From assembly GCA_016722285.1 (NCBI GenBank), contig JADKGI010000015.1, positions 89,934 to 153,933 on the forward strand: DNA of 64,000 nt, read 5' to 3'. The notes beneath the pieces were generated by a model that was given only the letters and a program-made list of their open reading frames with translations, did not search any database and was not told the origin of the DNA. The DNA comes from Saprospiraceae bacterium. GTDB taxonomy: Bacteria > Bacteroidota > Bacteroidia > Chitinophagales > Saprospiraceae. A program made the position numbers and the translations under genes. The number at the start of each line of letters is the position of its first letter. Positions within the stretch are counted from its first letter, which is position 1. Below, piece after piece: positions 36,213 through 44,429 of the stretch.

Positions 36213-38570
36213 TTATTTCACCACCTGAATGCTCCCGCTGTGAATTCCGATAATGCCATCTATGTATTCTACCCTACATATCCATGTATAGGTACCGACA
36301 GACAGTGATTTATGATTAAATGTACCATCCCACTCAAGGTCATACTGTCCTTTGGGAAGATTTTCTGACTTAAACACCAGATTGCCCCAACGATCATAAA
36401 TATTCAGATAGTCAATGAATTTTACATCATTGCCTGAATAAATCCGTACCCGATCATTGCTGTTGTCATTGTTTGGACTGAAAATATTGGAAATCACAAA
36501 ACTCCTTATCTTATCCACCACTACCTTAATGGTTTCACTGTCTTCACAACCGTCTTTTGAAACTGCTTTAATCTGGTAATCTGTATCGTACAAAGGAAGT
36601 ATTATCGGATTGAGGCAATTTATGCAAGATATACCAATATCAGGAGTCCAGATAATTTGGTAAGATGCCAGATTTATACCTATATCTAACATCAGGCTGT
36701 CACCCAGTTTGACATTCAAACTCTTATCCTGAATGATCAGTAAAGGAATCTCTGATGCCACCAATATCTGCGATTTAGAGTTCAGACACTGATTTGCATC
36801 CTTAACTGTCATGGAGTATTTTCCAGAGAAAAGATTTGTGTACTCGTCTTTTGAACTAAAACTACCATTGTCAAATGAATACAGGTAAGGCTTGACCCCA
36901 CCAGTGACAGAATTAACCCTGACCTTGCCGGTGCCTGTACCCGTACAATCGGGATGAGTAAAAATGATATCAGCTTTCAGGCTATCAGGCTGGGTAAGTA
37001 TCGTATTCAGGGCAAATGAGCATCCATTGACATCTGTAATGGTGCTGCTATAGGTACCAGCGATAAGGTGGTCAATAGAATCAGAAGTGACAGATGAAAG
37101 TGCATGTTTATATGTATATGGAGGCGTACCTCCGGAAGGAATCCATTTTATAAACCCATCCGATGATCCATAGCAGGAAACGTTAAATTTTGAAAAATCT
37201 GAGGTCTGTACAGCTGAGCTTAATCTTGTGGGTTGGGGTACAAAAATATTAATAGCTTTGCTGTTGCCATATGTATCTTCTATCAGAAAAGTGTAATTAC
37301 CTTCATCCAATCCTGAAATCGTTTCATACAAATTTGCTGATGTAAGCTTGCCCGTGTATTTCAAAGATGGATTTTCGACCTTAAATCCTGAGTATGTAAA
37401 AGGAGCAGTTCCGGCATCTACTTTGAACCTGATCTGTCCTGTATTTTCACCATTACAGTTGACCGGAAATACAGATGTGCTGGCTTGTATGTTGCAAATG
37501 ATGAGTTGTAGATTTACTTCAAGGTATATATCACATTCTTCCTGATTATGGACTACTACCTGATGTTTACCCCCTGAGAATAGTTTGCCATTTCCGATAG
37601 TAAGAGTATCTCCTTCACATATATTGATAACAGTAGATGCAGTAATCTTTTTATCCACAATCAAATCAAGTGTAACGATGCTGTCACATCCATTATTTGC
37701 AGGTAGTTTCACTTCATATTTACCGGTTTGACAGTAATTTTTTCCATGATATTTATAACATTCGCCAAAGCAAACCTGCTGGCTTACGATACTTGTTGGA
37801 GTAGTTAATACTTCGATGGTAGTACAATTGACAGGTGCTTTGGAACAGACATTTGACGCATCGAGACAAATATTATATTTACCCGGTTTATTGAGTGAAT
37901 GAATTACTTTCATGCCATTTTTGAATACGGCACCATCTATGCTCCAATTGTACAGTGTCGCCCCTTGCACACCCGGTGTGGACATTTCAAAAACTTCATC
38001 CTGACACACTTTTGAAGGTATATTGATTAATGCAGGGGTTACCAAAGGCAGTACTTTTGTAGAGCCAGATGTCACCTTTATATTCCAATCACAAATATCA
38101 TTTCCGTTACCATCCATCACAAAATAATAATACTGCCCGATTGTCAGAGGTAAGGTATTCTTAAAAATTCTGGTAGTGTTCGGTCTGATATCTGTATCAC
38201 ATTCGCTGACAAGTCTGAAGGTATTACAATCCAAACTTTCATACAAACCTATTTCCAAACCTGAGTTAAGGGTGCAGGATGAAACACGCACTTCAAGTGT
38301 GATGTTGGTAGTACCGGCAATAAATCCTATCCATTGCATATGGTGAACTACTGAAGTACAAAAACCCGGAGGGGCTTGACCGGTTACATTGCTGTTATTG
38401 CGGCCAGTAAAACCATCAATATCACATATGATACATGCTTCACGACAGAAAGATTTCATGACAGGAGTACTGCCACAAATAGCTGGTTGTTGTGCATCAG
38501 CATATAGTCCTGATATCAATGATACCAATACAAAAAGGAAGAATCTCAAAGTCAAAACCGGTTTATCCAT
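36213..38570 (-). CDS. SprB-like protein with gliding-motility-type (T9SS) C-terminal domain
   Basis: A 785-residue secreted protein. Residues 1-27 (LTLRFFLFVLVSLISGLYADA) are a signal peptide. Residues 28-170 form a Cys-rich domain (CREACIICDIDGFTGRN), followed by PKD-like and Ig-like segments. SprB-type repeats follow, with GENTGQIRFKVDAGTAPFTY, GSSDGFIKWIPSGGTPPYTY and GTGTGKVRVNSVTGGVKPYLY. The end, IFSPNNDNSNDRVRIY to the last residues, has YDRWGNLVF and GTYTWICRVEY, the CHU_C/type B sorting domain used by the type IX secretion system. It would be exported across the outer membrane and act as an adhesin or motility-linked surface protein. Confidence 0.88.
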   Translation of the reverse strand: MDKPVLTLRFFLFVLVSLISGLYADAQQPAICGSTPVMKSFCREACIICDIDGFTGRNNSNVTGQAPPGFCTSVVHHMQWIGFIAGTTNITLEVRVSSCTLNSGLEIGLYESLDCNTFRLVSECDTDIRPNTTRIFKNTLPLTIGQYYYFVMDGNGNDICDWNIKVTSGSTKVLPLVTPALINIPSKVCQDEVFEMSTPGVQGATLYNWSIDGAVFKNGMKVIHSLNKPGKYNICLDASNVCSKAPVNCTTIEVLTTPTSIVSQQVCFGECYKYHGKNYCQTGKYEVKLPANNGCDSIVTLDLIVDKKITASTVINICEGDTLTIGNGKLFSGGKHQVVVHNQEECDIYLEVNLQLIICNIQASTSVFPVNCNGENTGQIRFKVDAGTAPFTYSGFKVENPSLKYTGKLTSANLYETISGLDEGNYTFLIEDTYGNSKAINIFVPQPTRLSSAVQTSDFSKFNVSCYGSSDGFIKWIPSGGTPPYTYKHALSSVTSDSIDHLIAGTYSSTITDVNGCSFALNTILTQPDSLKADIIFTHPDCTGTGTGKVRVNSVTGGVKPYLYSFDNGSFSSKDEYTNLFSGKYSMTVKDANQCLNSKSQILVASEIPLLIIQDKSLNVKLGDSLMLDIGINLASYQIIWTPDIGISCINCLNPIILPLYDTDYQIKAVSKDGCEDSETIKVVVDKIRSFVISNIFSPNNDNSNDRVRIYSGNDVKFIDYLNIYDRWGNLVFKSENLPKGQYDLEWDGTFNHKSLSVGTYTWICRVEYIDGIIGIHSGSIQVVK

Positions 38571-38654
38571 TAAAAGTAACCATTCCTGAATTTGTAATCA
38601 ATAAACTTTGAATTAATTACTCAAAAACATCAATTTAACTTAAAACGTATGCCA

Positions 38655-38688
38655 TTTGAACTATTTACGGCTATTTCCTTTACTTTTG
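38655..38688 (+). promoter_or_regulatory. Bacteroidota promoter for rlmN
   Basis: TTTG at 38655-38658 and TACTTTTG at 38681-38688 match the -33 TTTG and -7 TAnnTTTG elements, with a 22-base spacer, slightly long. The ATG is at 38693, so the message would be leaderless or nearly so. Confidence 0.5.
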
Positions 38689-38692
38689 TGCC

Positions 38693-39742
38693 ATGAGTGA
38701 AGTCATAAAAATCGATATAAGAAAACTCAATCCGGATCAAATAAAAGCTGAAGTCATCGCCTTGGGGGAACCCGCCTTTAGAGCGAAACAAATTTATGAA
38801 TGGCTTTGGCAAAAGTCAGCTCAAACATTTGATGAGATGACAAACCTGTCTAAAAATCTCAGGACTCACTTGAATGACAAGTTTCAGATACTGGCTATCA
38901 AAACGGATAAAATCCAAAAGAGTAGTGACGGTACTATAAAAAGCCGGTTTGTCCTCTATGATGGACATAAAATCGAATCTGTTCTTATCCCCGTGCCGGA
39001 AGAAAACCGATTTACTGTATGTGTTTCTACTCAGGTAGGGTGTAGCCTTACATGTAAATTTTGTGCGACAGGACAGATGAAGCGGGTTAGAAATCTGGAT
39101 GGAGCTGAGATATATGATCAATATGTCATGGTAAATCAGCAATGTATTGAAATGTACAACCATCCCCTCACCAATGTGGTATATATGGGTATGGGCGAGC
39201 CTTTACTTGCATATAGCAGTACGATGGAGAGTATTGCATTACTGACTGAACCGCACGGTTTAAATATATCACCAAAACGCATCACCGTGAGTACGGCTGG
39301 CATAGCTAAAATGATCAAGAAACTGGCAGATGATGATGTCAGATTCAATCTGGCTCTTTCACTACATGCTGCTGATGATCTCAAGCGAAATGAAATTATG
39401 CCTATCAACGAGCAAAACAATCTCGAGGTCCTTATGGAATCACTGGTGTACTTTTATGAAAAAACAGGGAATAAAATAAGCTATGAATATATTGCCTTCC
39501 AAAATTTTAATGATAGTTTGGCTGACGCAAAAAACCTGGTAAAACTCTGTAAATCATTTCCTGTAAAAGTAAACATTATAGAATACAACCCAATAGATGG
39601 GGTGGATTTTATAAAAGCTGATGAAGATAAAATAAATCTTTTTGCGCGGCATCTTCGTCATCAGGATGTCATGGTCACAGTGCGACGCAGCCGGGGTAAA
39701 GATATAGATGCAGCTTGTGGTCAATTGGCTAACAAAGAATAA
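38693..39742 (+). CDS. rlmN: 23S rRNA (adenine-2503-C2)-methyltransferase
   Basis: Radical SAM methyltransferase that methylates A2503 of 23S rRNA and A37 of some tRNAs. The Fe-S motif CSLTCKFCATGQ (C-x3-C-x2-C) is present. So are the N-terminal accessory domain (EPAFRAKQIYEWLWQKSAQTFDEM), VYMGMGEPLLAY, SLHAADDLKR, and the C-terminal catalytic cysteine in the RGKDIDAACGQL context. 349 residues, the normal size. Confidence 0.95.
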   Translation: MSEVIKIDIRKLNPDQIKAEVIALGEPAFRAKQIYEWLWQKSAQTFDEMTNLSKNLRTHLNDKFQILAIKTDKIQKSSDGTIKSRFVLYDGHKIESVLIPVPEENRFTVCVSTQVGCSLTCKFCATGQMKRVRNLDGAEIYDQYVMVNQQCIEMYNHPLTNVVYMGMGEPLLAYSSTMESIALLTEPHGLNISPKRITVSTAGIAKMIKKLADDDVRFNLALSLHAADDLKRNEIMPINEQNNLEVLMESLVYFYEKTGNKISYEYIAFQNFNDSLADAKNLVKLCKSFPVKVNIIEYNPIDGVDFIKADEDKINLFARHLRHQDVMVTVRRSRGKDIDAACGQLANKE

Positions 39743-39835
39743 GCCACAGAAAAAAGAGGGTAAAGTATTAATAAATGAAATTCAAATCAAATGTTGCTCG
39801 GGTTTTTTTTAATGACTCTTCATTAAATTATTATA

Positions 39836-39843
39836 TATCTTTG
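39836..39843 (+). promoter_or_regulatory. -7 element upstream of the DinB-fold gene
   Basis: TATCTTTG fits TAnnTTTG. It lies downstream of the ATG at 39775 and 31 bp before the ATG at 39874, which supports the second ATG as the true start. Confidence 0.45.
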
Positions 39844-39873
39844 CACGATAAGCTTTTCAAAACAATTGAATTT

Positions 39874-40407
39874 ATGGTCAGCAATGAAATAGCCCATTTG
39901 TTAAAGACAAATGAAGAAAAACTAAAAGCACTGTTTACATCACAGCCAACTGCTTTTTGGGAAAAAAAACCAGAAGGTAAATGGTCCGCCGGGCAACATG
40001 TCATCCACCTGGTGCAATCCACAGCCCCTTTGCTAAAAGCCCTCAGATTACCCAAATTTTTATTGAAATTGAGATTTGGAAAAAGCAGCCGGTTATCACG
40101 GGATTACAATGAAGTAACTCAGAGATATGAAGAAAAGTTAGCCGCTGCCGGCCCTGGTGTTGTGGGGCCTTTCTCACGCAATATGCCGGAATCGACCTCT
40201 TCGGAATCCGAAGAATGGTTTTTAAAGCTTTCAAAACTTAACAGTAATATCAACAAAGTGACACTTAACCTGAGCGATAAGGAGCTGGATAGTATTCTTC
40301 TTCCACATCCTCTGATGGGCAAAATGACACTAAGAGAAATTCTCATGTGGAATATCCACCATACCCACCACCATATTGATATATTAAATAAAAAATATCT
40401 TAACTAA
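39874..40407 (+). CDS. DinB-fold protein (YfiT-like)
   Basis: A four-helix-bundle DinB/YfiT-type protein of about 177 residues from the preferred start MVSNEIAHLLK. Signatures are KWSAGQHVIHLVQST near the middle of the first half and a C-terminal WNIHHTHHHIDIL, which supplies the metal-binding histidines. Function in this family is mostly unknown; some members act as bacillithiol or mycothiol S-transferases. The open frame extends to 39775, but that adds an atypical extension and contains a promoter-like element, so 39874 is chosen. Next gene is another DinB-fold protein 12 bp downstream. Confidence 0.82.
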   Translation: MVSNEIAHLLKTNEEKLKALFTSQPTAFWEKKPEGKWSAGQHVIHLVQSTAPLLKALRLPKFLLKLRFGKSSRLSRDYNEVTQRYEEKLAAAGPGVVGPFSRNMPESTSSESEEWFLKLSKLNSNINKVTLNLSDKELDSILLPHPLMGKMTLREILMWNIHHTHHHIDILNKKYLN

Positions 40408-40419
40408 TTCAATATATAA

Positions 40420-40944
40420 ATGAAAAAAAAACAGATCAATAAACAACCGGCATATTTTGACAGATATATAGAGTACGTGCCGGATATAGATTTGAATGAT
40501 GCATTATTGCAATATGGATTTGATTATTTGTTACCCGAAAAGGAAAAACTTGGGCAATTAGGCCATGATGTATATTCCCCTGGTAAATGGACTATACGGG
40601 ATATATTGCAACATATCATAGATACTGAGAGAATTTTTTCATATCGCGCCCTCCGAATCGCACGAAATGACAAAACACCGTTACCTGGATTTGACGAAAA
40701 CCAGTATGCATACGTTGCCCATGCATCCGGAAGGAAACTCGATGATCTGTTTGATGAATTTGACATGGTCAGAAAATCAACCATATTTTTATTTGACAGC
40801 TTATCGGAGCAAGATTTACTTAGAGAAGGTTTTATCAATAAATCAGATATATCTGTTTTGGCATTGGGCTTTACCATTACAGGCCATTGCATACATCATA
40901 TGAATGTAATAAAGGAAAGATATTATCCTCTTATAGGGTTGTAA
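40420..40944 (+). CDS. DinB-fold protein
   Basis: A 174-residue DinB-family protein with KWTIRDILQHIIDTERIFSYR (first metal His) and a C-terminal GHCIHHMNVIKERY (two histidines). It is not a close duplicate of its neighbour, as motif contexts differ. No substrate can be named. Co-directional with the adjacent DinB gene and a flavoprotein 32 bp downstream. Confidence 0.85.
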   Translation: MKKKQINKQPAYFDRYIEYVPDIDLNDALLQYGFDYLLPEKEKLGQLGHDVYSPGKWTIRDILQHIIDTERIFSYRALRIARNDKTPLPGFDENQYAYVAHASGRKLDDLFDEFDMVRKSTIFLFDSLSEQDLLREGFINKSDISVLALGFTITGHCIHHMNVIKERYYPLIGL

Positions 40945-40976
40945 CCAATTCTAATTCTGAAAATATTATATAGCAT

Positions 40977-41705
40977 ATGCCCGTACACTGGTATCATGGA
41001 ATGGTTGTGGAAATATACGCATTGTCGCCGGCAACCAGACAATTCAAAATACAAATAACCGGAGAAGATACAATTTTCAACTTTTTGCCCGGACAGTTTG
41101 TCACATTTGACCTACCAGTCAGCGAAAAAAGATTGCACAGGTGGAAAAGCTATTCCATAGCAAACCATCCGGATGAAAGTAATATACTGGAATTTTGTAT
41201 TGTTAAATCAGATGACGGACTAGGTACAAAATATCTCTTTGAAGAAATTTCTGAAGGATCAATTGTAAAATTTAAAGGCCCGGACGGTGGTTTTGTTATC
41301 CCTCCAGATTTGTCGAAAGAAATCGTGATGATCTGTACCGGTACCGGAGTCGCCCCATTCCGAAGTATGATAAAACACATTGTAACCAATAAGTTGACAT
41401 TCAAAGGTATCCATCTTATATTCGGGACAAGGAGCGAAGAAAATATATTATATAGAGATGAGTTTGAAAAAATAGTTCGGGAAAATCCTTTATTCAGGTA
41501 TTCAGTAGCATTATCAAGGGAAAATAAGCCCCCATTCCATTATGGATATATTCACAACATATATCTGACAGAATACAGCGTTAAGAATGATGAAAGACAG
41601 TTTTACATATGTGGGTGGACAAAAATGATAGACGAAGCTGTAGCCAATATTCTTATAAATCTAAATTATGACAGGTCACAGATACATTACGAATTATATG
41701 GGTAG
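40977..41705 (+). CDS. Ferredoxin-NADP reductase-like flavoprotein
   Basis: A 242-residue oxidoreductase with an FAD-binding barrel and NAD(P)-binding Rossmann half. KSYSIANHP is the RxYS-type FAD motif, FKGPDGGFVI the phosphate-binding loop, and CTGTGVAPFRSMI the NAD(P)-binding GTGxAP motif. FYICGWTKMIDEA near the end matches the C-G-x-x-x-M motif. There is no 2Fe-2S domain, so it needs a separate electron-transfer partner such as a ferredoxin or flavodoxin. Ends with an 8-bp overlap of the GH16 gene start. Confidence 0.9.
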   Translation: MPVHWYHGMVVEIYALSPATRQFKIQITGEDTIFNFLPGQFVTFDLPVSEKRLHRWKSYSIANHPDESNILEFCIVKSDDGLGTKYLFEEISEGSIVKFKGPDGGFVIPPDLSKEIVMICTGTGVAPFRSMIKHIVTNKLTFKGIHLIFGTRSEENILYRDEFEKIVRENPLFRYSVALSRENKPPFHYGYIHNIYLTEYSVKNDERQFYICGWTKMIDEAVANILINLNYDRSQIHYELYG

Positions 41706-42516
41706 TATCAGGTCCGTCCAATTTAGTATTTGTGACGTGGCTAGATTTGCATCCTGTTCCATATTTCATGATAATAATACTTACCGCCACATATGGTCTG
41801 ACGAATTTGATTATAATGGATATCCCGATACTGTCAAATGGTCATACGAATTGGGAGATGGTTGTCAGGCTGTATGTAAGTGGGGTAATGATCCATTCCA
41901 TTATTATGAAAATGGTCTGAAAAATGCAAAAGTAGAGAAATGTCAACTGACCATAAATGCCATCAAAGAAGAAATCTATAAATACCATTTTACATCAGCC
42001 AGTCTGGTCACAAAAAATAAACATAACTGGACGTATGGTAAAATAGATGTCAGGGCTAAACTTCCAAAAGGAAGAGGGACGTGGCCCGCTATTTGGTTGT
42101 TAGCTTCTGATCACAACTATGGTGGGTGGCCTGAAAGTAAAGAAATAGATATCATGGAGAAGGTGTGTTTTACAAAAGATTCAATTTCTAGTTCTATACA
42201 CACAAGAAGCTATCACCACTCCATCGGCACACAAAAGACCAAAGGAATGTTCTTACCTGCTGCCGAGGAAGTATCCCATATTTGCGGGTTGACCTGGTCT
42301 GAAAAAGAAATAATAATTACGATTGGTGGAAAAGAATATCATTCGTTTTCAAATGAAAAAACAGAGCATAAGGAGTGGCCTTTTGACAGGATATTTTACC
42401 TGATTGTCAATCTTGCCATAGGTGAATTTTGGGGTGGTGCTCATGGAATAGACGACACTATAATCCATCAGAGTATGGCAGTAGATTATGAAAGAGAATA
42501 TCAGAAAATAAATTGA
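41698..42516 (+). CDS. Glycoside hydrolase family 16 protein
   Basis: A beta-jelly-roll endo-glycosidase, probably beta-1,3-glucanase-like. The catalytic motif EIDIME (E-x-D-x-x-E) is in SKEIDIMEKV near the centre, with supporting motifs SDEFDYNG, YGKIDVRAKLPKGRGTWPAIWLL and ILNLAIG-like FYLIVNLAIGEFWGG. Start ATG 41698 overlaps the flavoprotein stop; the frame also opens at 41668. No convincing signal peptide is present. FASC at residues about 17-20 looks like a lipobox, but the preceding stretch is not hydrophobic, so either export has been lost or the N-terminus is damaged. Specificity cannot be assigned from sequence alone. Confidence 0.87.
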   Translation: MGSIRSVQFSICDVARFASCSIFHDNNTYRHIWSDEFDYNGYPDTVKWSYELGDGCQAVCKWGNDPFHYYENGLKNAKVEKCQLTINAIKEEIYKYHFTSASLVTKNKHNWTYGKIDVRAKLPKGRGTWPAIWLLASDHNYGGWPESKEIDIMEKVCFTKDSISSSIHTRSYHHSIGTQKTKGMFLPAAEEVSHICGLTWSEKEIIITIGGKEYHSFSNEKTEHKEWPFDRIFYLIVNLAIGEFWGGAHGIDDTIIHQSMAVDYEREYQKIN

Positions 42517-42522
42517 GAAGAT

Positions 42523-43539
42523 ATGTTTTATACAGATATCTATATCTTTTTAAAAAAGCTGACATTCAGAAAGGCAATTAATGCCCTAAAACTTTATACT
42601 TCATTTTATATTACAAAGCTTTTTAAAAAACCGGTCCAATGGGGAGTACCTATGACCATTTCTATTGAGCCAACCACCGCCTGCAATCTACGATGCCCTG
42701 AATGTCCTTCCGGCTTGCGGAGCTTCAGTCGCGAGACAGGAAATCTGAAAGAAGACTTTTTCAGAAAAACAATCGGAGATATGCACCGGGAACTTATATA
42801 TCTCATCTTTTATTTTCAGGGAGAGCCATACATCAACCCGAAGTTTTTGGAAATGGTAAAATATGCTTCCGGTAAAGGAATATATACTATCACATCCACC
42901 AACGGGCATTTCCTTGATGACGATAACGCCAGAAAAACTATCGAATCAGGACTGAGCAGAATGATCATCTCAGTGGATGGAACAACGCAGGAAGTTTATG
43001 AAAACTATCGCAAAGGCGGAGATTTGAACACAGTACTGCAAGGGGCACGCAACATAGTCAAATGGAAAAAACATCTCAATTCCAGAACACCACACCTAAT
43101 ATTTCAATTTCTCGTCGTAAAACCCAATGAACATCAGATCCCTGAAATATTTAAGCTAGCCCAAGAAATAGGAATAGATGAAGTGAAGTTAAAAACTGCC
43201 CAGATATATGATTATAAATATGGACATGAACTGATACCTACTTTATCCACCTATTCCCGATATATTCTGAATTCCGATGGTACCTATCGGTTAAAAAACA
43301 GACTCCTCAATCATTGCTGGAAACTCTGGCATGCATGCGTCATCACATGGGATGGAATGATAGTACCTTGTTGTTTTGACAAAGATGCATTGCATAATTT
43401 GGGTGATCTTAAAAATAATTCATTCAGAGCAATATGGCAAGGCAAAGATTATTATAACTTCCGGACATCGTTGCTCCAGGGCCGGAACAACATAGAAATA
43501 TGTACCAACTGTACAGAAGGGTGCAAAGTGTGGGCTTGA
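42523..43539 (+). CDS. Radical SAM / SPASM domain protein
   Basis: A 338-residue radical SAM enzyme. The cluster motif CNLRCPECP (C-x3-C-x2-C) is at about residues 55-62 after SIEPTTA. FQGEPYINP, TSTNGHFL and RMIISVDGTTQEVYENYRKGG are typical of the SPASM subfamily. Cysteines in the C-terminal part (HCWKLWHAC, PCCFD, ICTNCTEGC) would bind one or two auxiliary Fe-S clusters. Such proteins modify peptides or sugars; which substrate is not evident. Starts 6 bp after the GH16 gene, and the FNR-like flavoprotein just upstream could supply electrons (inference). Confidence 0.88.
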   Translation: MFYTDIYIFLKKLTFRKAINALKLYTSFYITKLFKKPVQWGVPMTISIEPTTACNLRCPECPSGLRSFSRETGNLKEDFFRKTIGDMHRELIYLIFYFQGEPYINPKFLEMVKYASGKGIYTITSTNGHFLDDDNARKTIESGLSRMIISVDGTTQEVYENYRKGGDLNTVLQGARNIVKWKKHLNSRTPHLIFQFLVVKPNEHQIPEIFKLAQEIGIDEVKLKTAQIYDYKYGHELIPTLSTYSRYILNSDGTYRLKNRLLNHCWKLWHACVITWDGMIVPCCFDKDALHNLGDLKNNSFRAIWQGKDYYNFRTSLLQGRNNIEICTNCTEGCKVWA

Positions 43540-43565
43540 AAATTGAAAATTGAAAATTGAAAATT
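43538..43565. repeat. Four copies of a 7-bp tandem repeat
   Basis: GAAAATT is repeated four times between the radical SAM stop codon and the convergent PAP2-like gene, beginning inside the stop (TGA). Repeats of this form are common between Bacteroidota genes and are prone to copy-number change. Confidence 0.85.
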
Positions 43566-44256
43566 AGTTTGCTTTCCGCAATCCCCAAAACCAACTAAAG
43601 ATACTTCTTTTTTCCTGAAAACTGAAATAGTCTTTGAGCAGTGTTTTGTGTGCTAAATATACACTCAGTTTATATGCTGCAACAGCAAAAAAAGGAGCAG
43701 CAAATACATCAATGGAAAAATGTACATGTTGGATCATAAGCATAAGTCCTACCATGGCAGCACAAGTAAAAATGATGCACTTATACTTTCTGCTTTCTAT
43801 CAGAAGGCCAATGATAATAATATTAGCTGTGTGACCTGAAAAAAATAAATCTTTAAGCAAAACATTGTTTCCATAAAACAACTTTTCAATCACTGGATCA
43901 GTAAGAGGAATGATCCCAAAAGGTGGTTCTAATGGTACGCAATACAAAGTAAAAGTCCTTAATGTACATATAAAAATTGCAATAAAGAAAAAATATACCG
44001 TACCTGCCGGCTTTCTGAATATGAATAACATTCCGATAGTAACAGGCAAAAGAGTCATAAACATAGTAATCCTACTCAGATCGACGGGAGTAAAGAGACT
44101 GAGTATTGGGTCATTAAATATCATGCCATCTCTGCTTTCATTCCAGATCATATATCTGGTAAATATTGATACAAATGAAGTACCGATAATCACCAGAAGA
44201 ACAAAATTCATTGCCCTTCTTCTGTCAGCTAAAAAGTCCTTCCATTCATTTTTCAT
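43564..44256 (-). CDS. Sphingomyelin-synthase-like PAP2 family membrane protein
   Basis: A 230-residue protein with about six hydrophobic segments. The motifs KDLFFSGHTANIIIIGLLI and QHVHFSIDVFAAPFFAV give the His-His-Asp arrangement (SGHT, then H-x3-D) of the sphingomyelin synthase/PAP2_C superfamily. R near TLYCVPLEPP and the loop GNNVLLKDL are also in the family pattern. It could transfer a phospho-head group to ceramide or dephosphorylate a lipid phosphate at the membrane surface. Many Bacteroidota make sphingolipids, which fits. No adjacent sphingolipid genes are seen. Confidence 0.78.
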   Translation of the reverse strand: MKNEWKDFLADRRRAMNFVLLVIIGTSFVSIFTRYMIWNESRDGMIFNDPILSLFTPVDLSRITMFMTLLPVTIGMLFIFRKPAGTVYFFFIAIFICTLRTFTLYCVPLEPPFGIIPLTDPVIEKLFYGNNVLLKDLFFSGHTANIIIIGLLIESRKYKCIIFTCAAMVGLMLMIQHVHFSIDVFAAPFFAVAAYKLSVYLAHKTLLKDYFSFQEKRSIFSWFWGLRKAN

Positions 44257-44429
44257 TATATGAAATTGTAAAAGTGATGCAAAGTAAATGCTTTTTAATA
44301 CTATTCAACCTAAAATAAATGTTAAAATTTTTATCTGAATTTTTATTATAATGTTAACTATTTGCGACATCTATAAATTTAAAGGTCGATTAGCTTATTT
44401 GTTATACCTTAGCGGATCAAAATTACAAT

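Noticed and set aside
43538..43565. CRISPR array
   Set aside because: The units are 7 bp long with no spacers; it is a simple sequence repeat. The 387-bp and 1,080-bp repeats are coding and also not CRISPR.
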